Source: Gilliamella apicola
Lineage (GTDB): Bacteria > Pseudomonadota > Gammaproteobacteria > Enterobacterales > Orbaceae
NCBI RefSeq assembly: GCF_003202915.1
Contig: NZ_QGLP01000005.1
Coordinates: 124,001 to 188,000 of the forward strand
DNA: 64,000 nt
Direction of reading: 5' to 3'
In this document: piece by piece, positions 35,709 to 44,051 of the stretch
How the letters are laid out: every line of letters starts with the position of its first letter
Position numbering within the stretch: position 1 is the first letter of the stretch
Notes under the pieces: generated by a model
Databases searched by the model: none
The model's input: only the letters and a program-made list of their open reading frames with translations
Told to the model about the DNA's origin: nothing
Made by a program: the position numbers and the translations under genes

Positions 35709-37465
35709 TGAAAGAGTATATTAATACACAAACACGCACAACAAAATCATTGCTGAAAACATATATTGGCTTAATCAATGCGGCTGGTAAGCAAAAGAAA
35801 ATATTGATCCGCAGTCTGATTTATACTGTGATATCCTCTTGTCTATTTGGCGTTTCGTTGGTTTTACTATATCCCTTATTTGCATCGCTAGAAGCCAAAA
35901 GTGTTACAGCAACAGTTACTCATTTAATTATTGTCATTGTTCTAATGGTGGGTAGCTTTATTTTTAAGGTGCTTTGTGAACGCTATGATGCGGATGGTTA
36001 TTCAACTTTAGCAGTTACCGAACTAAGGGAAAAATTAGGCAACAAGTTACGTAATATTTCCTTAGATTATTTAAGTCAGTTTAGATCTGGGGAAATAAAT
36101 TACCTTATGATGCAAAGCGTAAATGAAGCGGCAGTATTTACATTTATGCTACTCAATATCATCATTACCGGCGTTGTTATACCACTATCAGCTGCAATCG
36201 CCTTGTTATTTTACAGTTGGCAACTTTCTTTGATGATGCTTTTGGTCTTTCCAATGGCAATTCCACTCTACCTGTGGCGTAGGAAAGCCTATCGCAGAGG
36301 TTTTAGTATTCTGGCTGAGGCCAATGCAAAATTAAAAGGTGAAGCTGTCGAGTTTGTACAAGGACTTGATGTACTGAAATCCACCGGCCAAACCGAAGAG
36401 AAGATGACAGAGTTTATTAAGGTAACAACAGATGTGGCAAATATACTGCGTATTGGCACGAAAAAAGGGGAAAAACCTAACTTAATTATAACTATCGTGA
36501 TCCAAATTGGTTTGATCCTTATCATCTCGTTAGGTGCGTATTTGGTGAATGCTGGAACCATTTCCTACCTCTTATTAGCTAGCGTGTTATTAATCGTTGC
36601 TCGTTCCACGGATGTATTAAACTATTTTGTACAAATGTCATCGATGCTTGAATCATTGGTTATAGGGTATGAAAAATTGCAGGAACTGTTGAATGCACCA
36701 TCATTACCTGAAAAAAAGGCAGAGATTATACCTGATCACTATAATATTGAATTTGAACGAGTTAACTTTTCGTACCGAGGGCAAGACAAATATGTACTTA
36801 AGGATATATCCCTTCAGATCCCAGAAAATGCATTAACCGCTTTGGTCGGTGCCAGTGGTTGCGGTAAGACTACAATAACCAAGCTTATTCTTCGGTTTGC
36901 TGATGTAAAATCAGGCAGTATTAAAATTGGTGGTATTGATATTCGAGATATGTCTCAGAGTCAGTTAATGAGTCTAGTCTCTGTAGTATTTCAGGATGTC
37001 TATTTGTTTCAGGACACCATTATTAATAATATCAGAATGGCAAAATTATCCGCTAGTGATGAGGAAGTCATCGAAGTTTGTAAACAGGCAAATTGCCACG
37101 AATTTATCCAGAATTTCCGCGACGGTTATCAAACACGACTAAATGATATTGGCAAAAGTCTTTCTGGAGGGGAAAGGCAACGTATCTCTATTGCCAGAGC
37201 TATTTTAAAAAACGCGCCTATTCTTATCCTCGATGAGCCAACTGCTGCACTCGATACTCAGAATGAACTGGCAGTGCAAAAGGTGATTAATAAACTCGTG
37301 CAAGGAAAAACGGTATTAGTTATCGCCCATCGACTTTCAACTATCATCGGAGCTAAGCAAATTGTGGTTATTGATAAAGGCGAAATAGTGGAAAGTGGTA
37401 CTCACCAGCAGTTATTGCAACATAATGGGATTTATAAGGAGTTTTGGCATCTTCAGCAAAATTAA
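35705..37465 (+). CDS. ABC transporter permease/ATPase, YbtQ-like
   Basis: A 586-residue partner of the preceding protein. Six membrane segments (about residues 35-310) are followed by Walker A GASGCGKT, signature LSGGERQR, Walker [13 protein letters not shown] and AHRLSTI. Blocks shared with YbtQ include SVVFQDVYLF and SGGERQRISIARAILKNAP, and the membrane-domain WRRKAYRR matches YbtQ's WRRPAMRR. The ATG overlaps the previous stop (ATGA), so the pair is probably translationally coupled into a heterodimer. Siderophore uptake is favoured by the Fur-like box upstream and the receptor 4 kb away; drug export is the main alternative. Confidence 0.85.
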   Translation: MMKEYINTQTRTTKSLLKTYIGLINAAGKQKKILIRSLIYTVISSCLFGVSLVLLYPLFASLEAKSVTATVTHLIIVIVLMVGSFIFKVLCERYDADGYSTLAVTELREKLGNKLRNISLDYLSQFRSGEINYLMMQSVNEAAVFTFMLLNIIITGVVIPLSAAIALLFYSWQLSLMMLLVFPMAIPLYLWRRKAYRRGFSILAEANAKLKGEAVEFVQGLDVLKSTGQTEEKMTEFIKVTTDVANILRIGTKKGEKPNLIITIVIQIGLILIISLGAYLVNAGTISYLLLASVLLIVARSTDVLNYFVQMSSMLESLVIGYEKLQELLNAPSLPEKKAEIIPDHYNIEFERVNFSYRGQDKYVLKDISLQIPENALTALVGASGCGKTTITKLILRFADVKSGSIKIGGIDIRDMSQSQLMSLVSVVFQDVYLFQDTIINNIRMAKLSASDEEVIEVCKQANCHEFIQNFRDGYQTRLNDIGKSLSGGERQRISIARAILKNAPILILDEPTAALDTQNELAVQKVINKLVQGKTVLVIAHRLSTIIGAKQIVVIDKGEIVESGTHQQLLQHNGIYKEFWHLQQN

Positions 37466-37889
37466 CCTCATCTGCTACCTTCTGCAACTTATGAAGTTTA
37501 GACAACTTAATGTTTTGCAATATTCTTAGTCATTCGCTCAGTGACTTTGAAAGTGGCTAGTAAATTTTTAGAAAATTCCTTATGGTAAGTTTGATATGCA
37601 AAAGAGGACATTGTCTTTATCGTTTATTTGTTTGTTGATAATGGTTTTTCAGATCAGATTGGTTTATTTCATATCTATCCGAGTATTCCTTCTTTTATTA
37701 ACGTCGAGGTAAGAGCTCACAACGATCAAAAAACTATCTACGGCTAAAATTCCATGCGCATATTGAATTGATGGTGAGTTTACCTTATCCATTCGCAGAG
37801 TAACTGAAGGCACTATGGTAGTGAAGATTTTAATATGACATGCTTTAAAGAAATATCAACGGAATATCGATACTCTTTTAGTATCTATA
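37466..37889. other. Region between the YbtQ-like gene and tetR
   Basis: About 420 bases. One 47-codon stretch without stops around 37600-37740 reads LFVDNGFSDQIGLFHIYPSI followed by PSFINVEVRAHNDQKTIYG, which looks protein-like but lacks a start or recognisable family. It may be the tail of a lost gene. No operator or terminator identified. Confidence 0.3.
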
Positions 37890-38495
37890 TTAGAGAGTTT
37901 TAATAGCATATTTTTCTTTTTCGATTAGTGAGTAAAGTACATGCTTAATTTGCTCACCAGGATTGCTGGCATTTTGTAAGATCAGTCCCTCCGTGAGGGC
38001 TATAAATATTTGAGCCAAAGATTCATTGGGTAAAGAGGGTTGTACTCCTTCTGATTTGAAAACAGAACATATGATTTCACCTAGCGATTTATTGTTTTCT
38101 CGTTGCAGTTGGTCGTAGTACTGTTTGAAGTTTTGATCTCTGCTAGCAATAAGCTGCATTTCTATGTCTAAAATAACACAAATAGTATTGTTTTTTATTT
38201 GATCAACATAGCTGTTTAATCCATTTATCGAGATGGTGTTATTTTCATTATTAATAGCAAGCGCTGATTTTAAGTTGAATCTTTCTTCTGATTTAAGTTT
38301 GTCTGTGAGTTGTAGTAACAAATCGTATTTATTTTTAAAATTTGAGAAGAAAGCACCTTTTGAGAAACCAGCTCCTTCACTTATCGAGTTGATACTTGTT
38401 TTGTCAAAACCAAATTTCATAATTTGTTCTATTGCAGCTGCAAATAACATTTCTTTGGTTTCTTGCTGTTGTTGTGTTCTCGTTTTCCTTTGCAT
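37890..38495 (-). CDS. TetR-family transcriptional repressor
   Basis: A 201-residue regulator. The N-terminal helix-turn-helix is typical: MLFAAAIEQIMKFGFDKTS, then ISEGAGFSKGAFFSNFKNKY (about residues 15-60). The C-terminal helical ligand domain is variable. It is divergent from an SDR-family reductase, and two ATACC-N4-GGTAT palindromes lie between the genes, a standard TetR autoregulation layout. The inducer is unknown. Confidence 0.88.
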   Translation of the reverse strand: MQRKTRTQQQQETKEMLFAAAIEQIMKFGFDKTSINSISEGAGFSKGAFFSNFKNKYDLLLQLTDKLKSEERFNLKSALAINNENNTISINGLNSYVDQIKNNTICVILDIEMQLIASRDQNFKQYYDQLQRENNKSLGEIICSVFKSEGVQPSLPNESLAQIFIALTEGLILQNASNPGEQIKHVLYSLIEKEKYAIKTL

Positions 38496-38624
38496 GCTTT
38501 ATGTACTTAGTTACTTCACAGATTCCAAATATTTACGTATTTTAAAAAACGTTTTAAAAACGATAAATTTATGACTAAAAAATATTGCCAATTATAAAAG
38601 TTGAGAATAACATATGTTTGTTGA

Positions 38625-38640
38625 AATACCAAAAGGTATC
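38625..38640. promoter_or_regulatory. TetR operator candidate 1
   Basis: A palindrome ATACC-AAAA-GGTAT between the tetR-family gene and the SDR gene. It shares its arms with the copy at 38643-38658; the two centres are 18 bases apart, so two dimers could bind on nearly opposite faces. Confidence 0.75.
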
Positions 38641-38642
38641 TG

Positions 38643-38658
38643 AATACCGATTGGTATT
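38643..38658. promoter_or_regulatory. TetR operator candidate 2
   Basis: A palindrome AATACC-GATT-GGTATT, the second of a tandem pair. It lies 40 bases before the SDR start codon, where bound repressor would cover the promoter. Confidence 0.75.
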
Positions 38659-38697
38659 TTATGCCAAAATAGGGCTATTTAATGGAGGATTTTAGCA

Positions 38698-39708
38698 ATG
38701 AACGTAGTGTTTGTAACAGGTGCAACAGGATTATTAGGCAGTAGTATTGTAAGAATTTTGATTGATCGCAACATTAAAGTAAAAGTGTTGGCAAGGTCGG
38801 TAGAAAAAGCTAAAAAGCAATTTCATAGTCCTTTGGTTGAGATAATTGAGGGCGATATATTAAATATAAAAGGCTTCAGTTCGCATTTAAAAGGATGTGA
38901 TGCATTATTTCATTGTGCGGCTTTTTTTAGAGATAATTATAAAGGTGGTAAGCATTGGGATGAACTTATTAATACGAACGTAAAGGGTACAGAACAAATA
39001 TTAAAAGCGGCCTATGCAGCAGGAATCCGTAAGGCAGTATATACCTCATCCATTGCAACTTTATGTGGTAAAAAAGGGGAATTAATTAATGAAACCATGC
39101 GACGCCCTATAGAAGGTAGTGATAATTATTATAAAAGCAAAATTTTAGCAGAAGAAAAAGTTAAAGAGTTTTTAAGTAATCATCCTGATATGTTTATAAC
39201 CATTGTATTACCTGGTTGGATGTACGGTCCTTTTGATATGGGGCCAACTTCATCTGGGCAATTAGTATTAGATTATGTTGCTGGAAAAATGCCAGGTATA
39301 TTACCTGCAAGTTTTTCAGTCGTTGATGCTAGGGATGTTGCAGAACATCATATTGCTTCTTTAGAAAAAGGTAGAAGTGGTGAAAAGTACCTTGCAGCAG
39401 GGCGTTATATGGAAATGAAGGATATTTTTAAATTACTTGAAAAAAGCACTGGTGTAAAAATGCCAACTAAGCGTATCCCTTTATGGTTATTAAAGGGTAT
39501 TGCAATGGGGCAGGAAATTTATCACGTATTTACACGTAAACCTATTTTATTAAGTTATTCGTCCGTGAAGTTGATCGGAAATGAATACAAGCGCACACAT
39601 TTTAGTCATGAAAAGAGCGCAAAGGAATTAGGCTGTAAATTTAGACCGTTAGATGAAACGTTTAAAGATGTTGTCACTTGGTACAAAGAAAATAATTACA
39701 TTTCCTAA
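38698..39708 (+). CDS. NAD-dependent epimerase/dehydratase family (extended SDR) protein
   Basis: A 336-residue Rossmann-fold oxidoreductase. The cofactor motif GATGLLGSSIV is at residues 8-18, followed by FHCAA and by the TSS-I and Y-x-x-x-K (YYKSK) catalytic residues. The overall type is that of dihydroflavonol 4-reductase-like enzymes, which reduce carbonyl groups with NAD(P)H. The substrate is unknown. It is divergent from the TetR regulator and behind the double operator, so it is probably induced by a small-molecule ligand of that repressor. GGAGG precedes the ATG. Confidence 0.85.
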   Translation: MNVVFVTGATGLLGSSIVRILIDRNIKVKVLARSVEKAKKQFHSPLVEIIEGDILNIKGFSSHLKGCDALFHCAAFFRDNYKGGKHWDELINTNVKGTEQILKAAYAAGIRKAVYTSSIATLCGKKGELINETMRRPIEGSDNYYKSKILAEEKVKEFLSNHPDMFITIVLPGWMYGPFDMGPTSSGQLVLDYVAGKMPGILPASFSVVDARDVAEHHIASLEKGRSGEKYLAAGRYMEMKDIFKLLEKSTGVKMPTKRIPLWLLKGIAMGQEIYHVFTRKPILLSYSSVKLIGNEYKRTHFSHEKSAKELGCKFRPLDETFKDVVTWYKENNYIS

Positions 39709-39726
39709 TAATCATTAGGTACCGTT

Positions 39727-40080
39727 ATGACGGATATCATTTCAGGTGGGTTAATCTATGGTCTATTACCCATTTTGGGATTGTATTAGGATCAGTTTGT
39801 ACATACCGTATGTATTGCTTCACGGTTAATATACCCTTACCAAATAGTGATGGGTACTTTTTTATTTTTTAGTTTATATTGCACGCAGTTTATTGGCATA
39901 AGTTTTTTGTCTATTGCTTTGATTTTTATTTTACGCAACAACAGAACTGAGTTGGATAAATTAAGCCTTAATACACTCATGCTTTTGCCAATTTCCTTTA
40001 AGATTTTATGGGTGCCGTTTATTAATAAATATTTAAAACTATCTTCAGTTCATTATCGAAACAGGCTATTGATTGAGTAG
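39727..40080 (+). pseudogene. MFS transporter fragment (YbtX-like), truncated
   Basis: A single frame from ATG 39727 that is broken by TAG at 39787-39789 and ends at TAG 40078-40080. The stretch from 39847 reads FLFFSLYCTQFIGISFLSIA, then LIFILRNNRTELDKLSLN and LPISFKILWVPFINKYLKL, which resembles the first two to three membrane segments of MFS proteins of the YbtX/AmpG type. The remainder of the transporter is absent. It lies about 2.3 kb downstream of the YbtPQ-like pair, where a ybtX-type gene would make sense. No ribosome site precedes the GTG at 39847. Confidence 0.55.
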
Positions 40081-40258
40081 TTTATGGTTAAAATGGAAAC
40101 TTGCGAAGATTAATAGAGTTAGAGTAGAGTGTCAGTTGCTAAAATTATCACTTCTATTTACTCTAATAACGCTTTTTAAGCTGATGTTAATCAGGATTTT
40201 AGTATAACATCGAGGATTTTTTTAACGGTTTTACTAATTAATATTTATTGCAAGTTTT

Positions 40259-40942
40259 CTATTTATCAATTAATAAGAAATTTAAATTTTTTCTTCCTTT
40301 TGAGGTAATTGTTAATTCACGTTTATTATCTTCTTGTTTAAACCATCCTTGTTGTAGCATTGATTGCAGTATTAAAGTTCCTAAGGTGCCACCAATATGA
40401 TCCCGATGTTCAGTAAAATCTATACAGCGCTTGCCAACACAAGCTGTGTTAGATGTGTTAAATAATAACTTATGTTCATTAAAAAAGATTTTACCTTTTT
40501 CAGTAACCACAAAAAAATTGTCTTGTATAACAATAAATTCATTATTAATAAATGATTGGGTAAGTGCTACAGACCATGAGCCAGCTAAGTGTTTATAACA
40601 TGTTCTTGCCTCTTTAAATTTTTCTTTAGTTTTAGAGTTGGATAAAAATAAACAATCATTTGGCGGAATAATGTTAAACGTTGATTCTATAAACGTTGCT
40701 GTATCTTGATTTTTTATTTCATAGTAGCGGTGTTTACCACATGTCCTGTGATGGATAAGTGCAACATCTTCTAATTTTTTTAAATGAAAACGAGTAGCTT
40801 GTGGTGATAAATTCAGTCGATTTGCTAACCATGAGGCTGAAAGCGCTCTACCATTCATTAATTCCGTAATAATCATAACTCTAATGACGTCAGACATAGC
40901 ATCCGAAAATCGTATTAAATCCTCACAATATAATTTACTCAC
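40259..40942 (-). CDS. ArsR-type winged-helix regulator
   Basis: A 227-residue regulator with an N-terminal winged helix (about residues 10-80: SASWLANRLNLSPQATRFHL then KKLEDVALIHHR). A C-terminal domain contains CYKHLAGSWSVALT and CVGKRCIDFTEHRDHIGG. The last two motifs recur in a subgroup of ArsR-like regulators that control neighbouring transporters or oxidoreductases. It is divergent from a DHA2-type exporter and a perfect 7-3-7 palindrome lies between them. The several cysteines could bind metal or sense thiol-reactive compounds, but this is inference. Confidence 0.8.
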   Translation of the reverse strand: MSKLYCEDLIRFSDAMSDVIRVMIITELMNGRALSASWLANRLNLSPQATRFHLKKLEDVALIHHRTCGKHRYYEIKNQDTATFIESTFNIIPPNDCLFLSNSKTKEKFKEARTCYKHLAGSWSVALTQSFINNEFIVIQDNFFVVTEKGKIFFNEHKLLFNTSNTACVGKRCIDFTEHRDHIGGTLGTLILQSMLQQGWFKQEDNKRELTITSKGRKNLNFLLIDK

Positions 40943-41247
40943 TTTTTAGAATCTCCAAAAAAGTCAATGGCATTTTTAGCTAGTATTCAATTGGCAACCA
41001 ACTAAGCAAAGCATATTAATATAAGCTTTTTTGCTAATTTGTTTAAATTTCTTTTTAAACATAATTTCTAAAAAGTAAATAAACTAATTGGATATTTTCA
41101 CCAACACAAAAAGAAAGTACATGAAACTCTATGAAATAAAATATTTCATTTTTGCAAATTCTATTCTAATGGTTGGTTACTTTTGCATTCACTTTTTTCT
41201 GTAGGTAGTCAGTTAAAAGCGAAATTTTAGTAAGGTGAGACCTTTAA
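40943..41247. promoter_or_regulatory. Divergent promoter region of regulator and exporter
   Basis: About 305 bases between the ArsR-type regulator and the MFS exporter. The only clear element is the palindrome at 41132-41148, about 100 bases before the exporter start. Confidence 0.45.
41132..41148. promoter_or_regulatory. Candidate operator TGAAATA-N3-TATTTCA
   Basis: A perfect 7-bp inverted repeat with a 3-base spacer in the divergent promoter region. It is a candidate binding site for the ArsR-type regulator at 40259-40942. Confidence 0.5.
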
Positions 41248-42606
41248 ATGACTCAAGCAGTTAATAGTACTAAACCAATGTATTCTATTTATATTATATG
41301 TTTTTTAGGATTATTCTTATCAACATTAGATACTGGTATTATAAACTTAGCGTTAAATTCCTTTTCAGTCGATTTTGATGTTTCTTTAGAATATATCGGA
41401 TTATCAATTACTTTATATTTATTATTGCTAATTATTTTTCTAGTTCCTAGCGGTTGGTTTGGTGACTTTTGGGGGCAAAAAACAGCCTTAACACTGGGTT
41501 TCTTGTTTTTTGGTATAACCTCATTGATTGCTGGATTTTCAGAGTCTGCTAATCAGCTTATTCTATCAAGATGTGGACAAGGAATAGATGCCGCATTATT
41601 GCAAGCAAATTGTCTGGGATTGGCTGGTTTACAATCAAGTGAACAGAAAATAAGATTAAATTCTTTCATAATGTTGGCGATAAGTTTAGGACCAATTTTA
41701 GGACCTTCTTTTGGCGGTATTATTTTAAAATTATGGGGGTGGCAATTCTTATTTCTAATTAATGTTCCCTTGTGTATTGTGGGATCTCTTTTTTGTTTGA
41801 GAATAAATAAATCAGTAATCTTAGTAAATGAAGAGACTTTCGATTTAAAAGGAATGATACTATTTTTCATAATGTTAGTCGGTTGTGTTTCTCTCATTTA
41901 TTCTAATAATATAAACCTATCGTCGGTTGAAACAAGCTTCATCGGTTTTTCTACTTTGATCATATTTTTATTTTTTTGGAAGATTGAATCAAAACACTCC
42001 AATCCTTTTTTCCCTGTCAAATTATTATCAATTTCGTCAATTAGATACATTTCAATTGGCAGTTTGATTTTTGGACTGACCGCGGGCATTATTTTTTCAG
42101 CATCACCTATCATATTTACTAGAGAAACTAGCTATCCTATTGACGAAATAGGATTAATTTGTACTGCTTCACCCATTGGCGTTATTTTAAGTGTGTTTGT
42201 CAAAAAAGTAATAAATCCAAATTATAAAAAAATTATACTAATTTATGCTTTACCGCTTATGTTATCTGCTTTTGCCTTGCTTTTCTTGGTTAGTTTTAAT
42301 ATTTCAGTCTTTAATTATGTTATAGCTGCTATGTGCTACGGATTAGGTGGCGGACTGTTTCAAAGTTCATTAATTCAGATAGCAATGGGTCAAAAAAAAG
42401 ATAAACAATCAATGATTGGTGGCTTGTTAAGGCTTTTTCAAAATGGGGGAATTATTATTGGAGCAGCATGTTCTTTAGTATTGTTAGAAATAGATATTTC
42501 CCCTTTAGAGAACATTCCTAACTATCAAACATTATGGGGTATTACTCTTGGTGTACTTACTATCATGTTTGTTTATTCATATTTTTCGTTGTTTAGGAAA
42601 AAATAA
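41248..42606 (+). CDS. MFS exporter, DHA2-like drug efflux family
   Basis: A 452-residue protein with about 13-14 hydrophobic segments. The N-terminal FLGLFLSTLDTGIINLALNS (motif D1-like), the loop SGWFGDFWGQKTAL (motif A) and the LSRCGQGIDAALLQANCLG and LGPILGPSFGGIIL blocks (motifs B and C) identify a proton-driven multidrug exporter of the 14-helix group. The substrate is unknown. It is divergent from the ArsR-type regulator, which probably represses it. AAGGTGAGA precedes the ATG. Confidence 0.85.
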   Translation: MTQAVNSTKPMYSIYIICFLGLFLSTLDTGIINLALNSFSVDFDVSLEYIGLSITLYLLLLIIFLVPSGWFGDFWGQKTALTLGFLFFGITSLIAGFSESANQLILSRCGQGIDAALLQANCLGLAGLQSSEQKIRLNSFIMLAISLGPILGPSFGGIILKLWGWQFLFLINVPLCIVGSLFCLRINKSVILVNEETFDLKGMILFFIMLVGCVSLIYSNNINLSSVETSFIGFSTLIIFLFFWKIESKHSNPFFPVKLLSISSIRYISIGSLIFGLTAGIIFSASPIIFTRETSYPIDEIGLICTASPIGVILSVFVKKVINPNYKKIILIYALPLMLSAFALLFLVSFNISVFNYVIAAMCYGLGGGLFQSSLIQIAMGQKKDKQSMIGGLLRLFQNGGIIIGAACSLVLLEIDISPLENIPNYQTLWGITLGVLTIMFVYSYFSLFRKK

Positions 42607-42987
42607 TTAAAATTTCATCGGTTATCATGTGGCTGACTGTGCAAATAGATAATATTCAAGATAAATTATTGTACAAAAAAGTGTTTGAAGTGTATTTACT
42701 CGTTCATTTATTGCAGAACAATCTATAACTAAGCCCATCAGAGTATGAAAGATTGAGAAATATCATGTTACTGCTATTGGCCCAGGTATTTTTTGTGTGC
42801 TGTTTGTATGATAAGGGAACCTTTGACTTCTAGTTAACTTAAACAGGTTCTATCATAATAATTTTTCTTTTAGATTGAAAAGGTAATTGCTTTAAATAGA
42901 TTTGAGTAAATTTAGAAGAATGAAAAATAACTTTATCTCTATTTTTTCAACTAGTTTTATATCGCTTGATTCTTATAAAGAACTAAG
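42607..42987. other. Intergenic region before tRNA-Gly
   Basis: About 380 bases. Around 42720-42830 one frame reads LSPSEYERLRNIM, reminiscent of the C-terminal end of IS3-type transposases, but with a stop just before and no other part of an insertion sequence. Otherwise nothing recognised. Confidence 0.3.
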
Positions 42988-43063
42988 TGGAGCGGGAAAC
43001 GAGGTTCGAACTCGCGACCTCAACCTTGGCAAGGTTGCGCTCTACCAACTGAGCTATTCCCGC
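42988..43063 (-). tRNA. tRNA-Gly(GCC)
   Basis: On the minus strand the 76-nt sequence begins GCGGGAATAGCTC and ends CCCGCTCCA with CCA encoded. It folds as a standard cloverleaf with anticodon GCC in CTTGCCAAG and a T-loop GTTCGAAC. It is very close to enterobacterial glycine tRNA. Confidence 0.96.
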
Positions 43064-43080
43064 ATGAGAAGTGTTTTAAA

Positions 43081-43168
43081 TGGTGCCCGGGGCGAGACTT
43101 GAACTCGCACGGCCAAAAAGGCCGAGGGATTTTAAATCCCTTGTGTCTACCGATTTCACCACCCGGGC
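43081..43168 (-). tRNA. tRNA-Leu(TAA)
   Basis: An 88-nt class II tRNA on the minus strand that begins GCCCGGGTGGTGAAATC and ends CCCGGGCACCA with CCA encoded. It has the long variable arm (GGCC, loop, GGCC) and anticodon TAA in the GGGATTTAAAATCCC arm. It lies 17 bases upstream of tRNA-Gly, so the two are probably processed from one transcript downstream of pgsA. Confidence 0.96.
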
Positions 43169-43389
43169 TCAAAACTTAGTTCCGAAAGGTAACTGCGTTT
43201 TGGATGCTGTGCATTTTACCTATCTTATCATTTCAGTCAATAAAAATTTCAAATTAATCGTTTGATTGCTCAATGTTTGACTGATTAGTCGTTAAATTAG
43301 GCTGTTTTGTCTATTTTTACAAAATTATTTAGCTAACTTGATTATTAAGAGATTACACAGATAATATCTGCGATATTCCATAAATATGT

Positions 43390-43944
43390 TTAATCCTCGT
43401 CTAATAAATCACTTTGCGCGATCCAAAGATATTGCAACATAGATAATAAAGTTAATACAGTTGCAATAAGTAGGGCAGCCAGACCTGCATATATAACCAG
43501 ATCGCAAGGACGCCAAAGTAACCAAGTTAACGCTGTCATTTGGGCAATAGTTTTAATTTTGCCAATTGAAGATACCGCAACATTATTGCGTTTGCCAATT
43601 TCAGCCATCCACTCTCTTAATGCAGAAATAATGATTTCTCGAGAAACGATGATGATAGCCGGAATAGAAATCCACCATGCCTGATAATATTGGGTAATGA
43701 GTACCAAGGCGATTGTTACCATTATTTTATCGGCAACCGGATCTAAAAATGCACCAAATTTAGTTGTTTGGCCTAATCGGCGGGCAAGATAACCGTCAAA
43801 AACATCAGTAACGGCAGCAATTAAAAATAGCAATGCCGAAAAAAAACCGGACCATTCATGAGGAAATAGATAGAATGCCAACACAAAAAATGGAATCAGT
43901 ATGACTCGAAATAACGTTAAGAATGTAGGTAAATTAATTTTCAT
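43390..43944 (-). CDS. pgsA: CDP-diacylglycerol-glycerol-3-phosphate 3-phosphatidyltransferase
   Basis: A 184-residue integral membrane enzyme that makes phosphatidylglycerol phosphate, the committed step to phosphatidylglycerol and cardiolipin. The CDP-alcohol phosphotransferase signature D-G-x2-A-R-x8-G-x3-D-x3-D is complete in [18 protein letters not shown] followed by AFLDPVAD. There are about four to five membrane segments. It follows uvrC on the same strand and precedes tRNA-Leu and tRNA-Gly, as in E. coli where pgsA is followed by glyW-cysT-leuZ. Confidence 0.95.
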   Translation of the reverse strand: MKINLPTFLTLFRVILIPFFVLAFYLFPHEWSGFFSALLFLIAAVTDVFDGYLARRLGQTTKFGAFLDPVADKIMVTIALVLITQYYQAWWISIPAIIIVSREIIISALREWMAEIGKRNNVAVSSIGKIKTIAQMTALTWLLWRPCDLVIYAGLAALLIATVLTLLSMLQYLWIAQSDLLDED

Positions 43945-44051
43945 GTGACATTAGCTCATATTGTTTTATTAATCAAATGGTTAGTGATAATTAAAAAAAC
44001 AGGGTTTTCTGCTTGCTTATGTTGCCTGAAAAATGTTAATTTTTCAATGTG

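Noticed and set aside
38233-38574. A 113-codon frame over the tetR gene
   Set aside because: It is antisense to the TetR helix-turn-helix region and has no supporting features.
41553-41897. A 114-codon frame antisense to the MFS exporter
   Set aside because: It is a mirror of hydrophobic codons with no ribosome site or family.
42902-43265. Short open frames across the tRNA genes
   Set aside because: These are translations of the complement of tRNA-Gly and tRNA-Leu, not genes.
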